Positions 6,425 through 7,531 of a DNA stretch of 7,531 nt are shown here, piece after piece. The stretch's first letter is position 1. Each line of letters opens with the position of its first letter. The notes beneath the pieces are model-generated. The model did not search any database, had not been told where the DNA came from, and saw only the letters and a list, made by a program, of their open reading frames with translations. The translations under genes were made by a program, and so were the position numbers. Origin of the DNA: Ignavibacteriaceae bacterium (GTDB lineage Bacteria > Bacteroidota > Ignavibacteria > Ignavibacteriales > Ignavibacteriaceae). The stretch spans positions 1 to 7,531 of the forward strand of contig JAPHUI010000253.1 in NCBI GenBank assembly GCA_026193755.1, read 5' to 3'.

Positions 6425-7058
6425 TTAATCAAGATGATTATGCCCAAAATACCAATGTTTATAATTAGTTTTTGAAGCAATTTCTGATAAATATTGATTA
6501 AGCTCAGTAACTTCAAGATTCTTATTAAATTTTTTAATTAAAATATCCTGAACTTCAATTGGACAAGTATGGGTAATAACATAATCAACTCGCCATTCAT
6601 TTATCTCTAAATTTTTTATTCCTTCATCATACTCTTCCCGATTAGGCATTTCTTCTTTCCACCAAGTGACACCCTCTTTTCTAAATTCCTTATCAGATGA
6701 TTTAGCACCGCCAAAAGTAAAAATTATATCCTTCGATGACAAATACCTGACCTCTCATTAAATGAATCACACTATTTGTTATTTGATGTGCTTTGCCACC
6801 ATTCCAAGTAATCACAGGGTAAGAGTTGAGGATTTCAAAATTTTCATGGTTACCATCTATAAAGAGTGTGGTAAAATTCTTTGCAGATAGCCAATTGAGC
6901 CAATAATTACACTCATTACTTCCATCCCAAAGTAATCCGAAATCACCAGCGACAATTACAAAATCCGATTTGGTTAGATTCTTTTGTTCTGAAAATTTCC
7001 TCGAATTAAATTTTCTTATGTCAATTTCACCATCTGTATCTCCAGTAATAAAAATCAT
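6425..7058 (-). pseudogene. Broken metallophosphoesterase gene (frameshifted, altered active site, truncated)
   Basis: Two overlapping minus-strand reading frames together give one calcineurin-like phosphoesterase. The first (7058-6702, 118 residues) carries GDTDG at 6-10, GDFG at 38-41, GNHEN at 69-73 and MRGQ at 101-104, then runs into WRC-stop. The second (6425-6742) picks up as FTFGGA and carries WWKEEMP, THTCP (H58 of that frame) and FGHNH (99-103). The family expects one protein of about 230-250 residues. The shift occurs at or near the T5 run at 6719-6723 and needs one base less, or two more, to restore the frame. The first motif, normally D-x-H, is D7-T8-D9, so a metal-ligand His is lost. 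The protein stops two residues after GHNH, whereas relatives continue for roughly 25-30 residues. The start is 10 bases after the feoB stop, with only a weak AGG nearby. A sequencing error could explain the frameshift alone, but not the other two changes. Confidence 0.85.
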
Positions 7059-7068
7059 AGCCTAAAAA

Positions 7069-7531
7069 TTAATTACCTACTATCAATCTCCAAATCTGAG
7101 TTACAAAAAATGTAACTACTAGTCCCATTACGATCGGTAAAAAAGTAGAGATCATTGTCCACTTTACACTTTTTGTTTCTTTGTAAATAGTGTAAATGGT
7201 AGTGGAACAAGGATTATGAAGCAAACTAAAAAGCATCAGGTTGATTCCTGTTAACAATGTCCAGCCACCGGCAACAAGAATATCTTTTGTTGCAAATGCA
7301 GAATCGAGTTGAAACATAACGCCAGAACCTTCTCCAACTCCTGTTAATCCTAAACTCATTACCGTTAACATCAGAACTGTTGGAATTACAATCTCGTTAG
7401 CAGGTATTGCAATAATGTATGCGAGTATAATCACTCCATTTAATCCTAAAATAAATGCGAATGGATTAACCCAATTCATAAAAATATTCCCAACACTTTC
7501 ACCACCAACCGTAATGTTTCCAACGAGCCAA
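7069..7531 (-). CDS. feoB: Ferrous iron transport protein B, C-terminal part (5' end outside window)
   Basis: The last 153 residues of FeoB, the GTP-dependent inner-membrane Fe(II) uptake protein of about 700 residues. The open frame continues without a stop past an internal ATG at 7479 to the window edge, so that ATG is not the start. The second gate and C-terminal domain are clear: GGES near the edge, the helix NPFAFILGLNGVIILAYI, IPANEIVIP (visible residues 42-50), GWT, HNPCSTT (105-111) with its conserved Cys, KET (117-119) and a final hydrophobic helix. The GTPase domain, first gate and any feoA are outside the window. The HxPCsTT motif here has Asn where Trp is common. The stop is followed 10 bases later by the metallophosphoesterase remnant. 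No Fur-like box could be looked for, because the promoter is not in view. Confidence 0.96.
   Translation of the reverse strand, partial: WLVGNITVGGESVGNIFMNWVNPFAFILGLNGVIILAYIIAIPANEIVIPTVLMLTVMSLGLTGVGEGSGVMFQLDSAFATKDILVAGGWTLLTGINLMLFSLLHNPCSTTIYTIYKETKSVKWTMISTFLPIVMGLVVTFFVTQIWRLIVGN

Noticed and set aside
6719..6742. Programmed -1 ribosomal frameshift in the metallophosphoesterase
   Set aside because: The downstream frame is +1 relative to the upstream one, so a -1 slippery site would not join the two halves.

Overview
The window looks like AT-rich chromosome from a member of the Ignavibacteria or a close relative in the Bacteroidota/Chlorobi (FCB) group. The main clue is the C-terminal signature of the large secreted protein (AQNYPNPFNPSTKITFSL, followed by a short beta-rich tail). 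This is a type IX secretion (T9SS) type A sorting domain in the wording common in Ignavibacteria. Clear Shine-Dalgarno sites (AAAGGAG, AAGAGGA) fit that lineage better than typical Bacteroidia. The assignment is inference from family knowledge, not from a marker gene.

Layout. Bases 1-24 are the last codons of an upstream gene whose 3' end, including its intrinsic terminator, closely matches the end of the next gene. After a gene-free stretch (25-346) with an inverted repeat, a 14-bp perfect palindrome and a strong ribosome binding site comes an 820-residue secreted multidomain T9SS cargo protein on the plus strand (347-2809), closed by its own terminator. All other genes are on the minus strand. 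Read in the direction of transcription they are: the C-terminal part of the ferrous iron transporter FeoB (running off the right edge), a broken metallophosphoesterase gene, exodeoxyribonuclease III with a good intrinsic terminator, a 670-residue DUF255/SPATA20-type thioredoxin-fold protein, and a TspO/MBR membrane protein that converges on the secreted-protein gene.

The genes do not form one obvious pathway. FeoB and the metallophosphoesterase remnant are only 10 nt apart and were probably co-transcribed. The exonuclease follows 50 nt later and could be read from the same message, ending at the terminator at 5531-5561. The DUF255 gene and tspO have their own upstream regions. They are ordinary housekeeping or stress-type genes (iron uptake, abasic-site repair, thiol/redox, porphyrin-related membrane protein).

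The two most notable points are the metallophosphoesterase pseudogene and the near-duplicate gene tail plus terminator flanking the secreted-protein locus. The pseudogene carries three separate defects: a lost metal-binding His, a frameshift at a T5 run, and a missing C-terminus. I found no CRISPR array, tRNA, rRNA, insertion sequence or convincing novel defence-type system.
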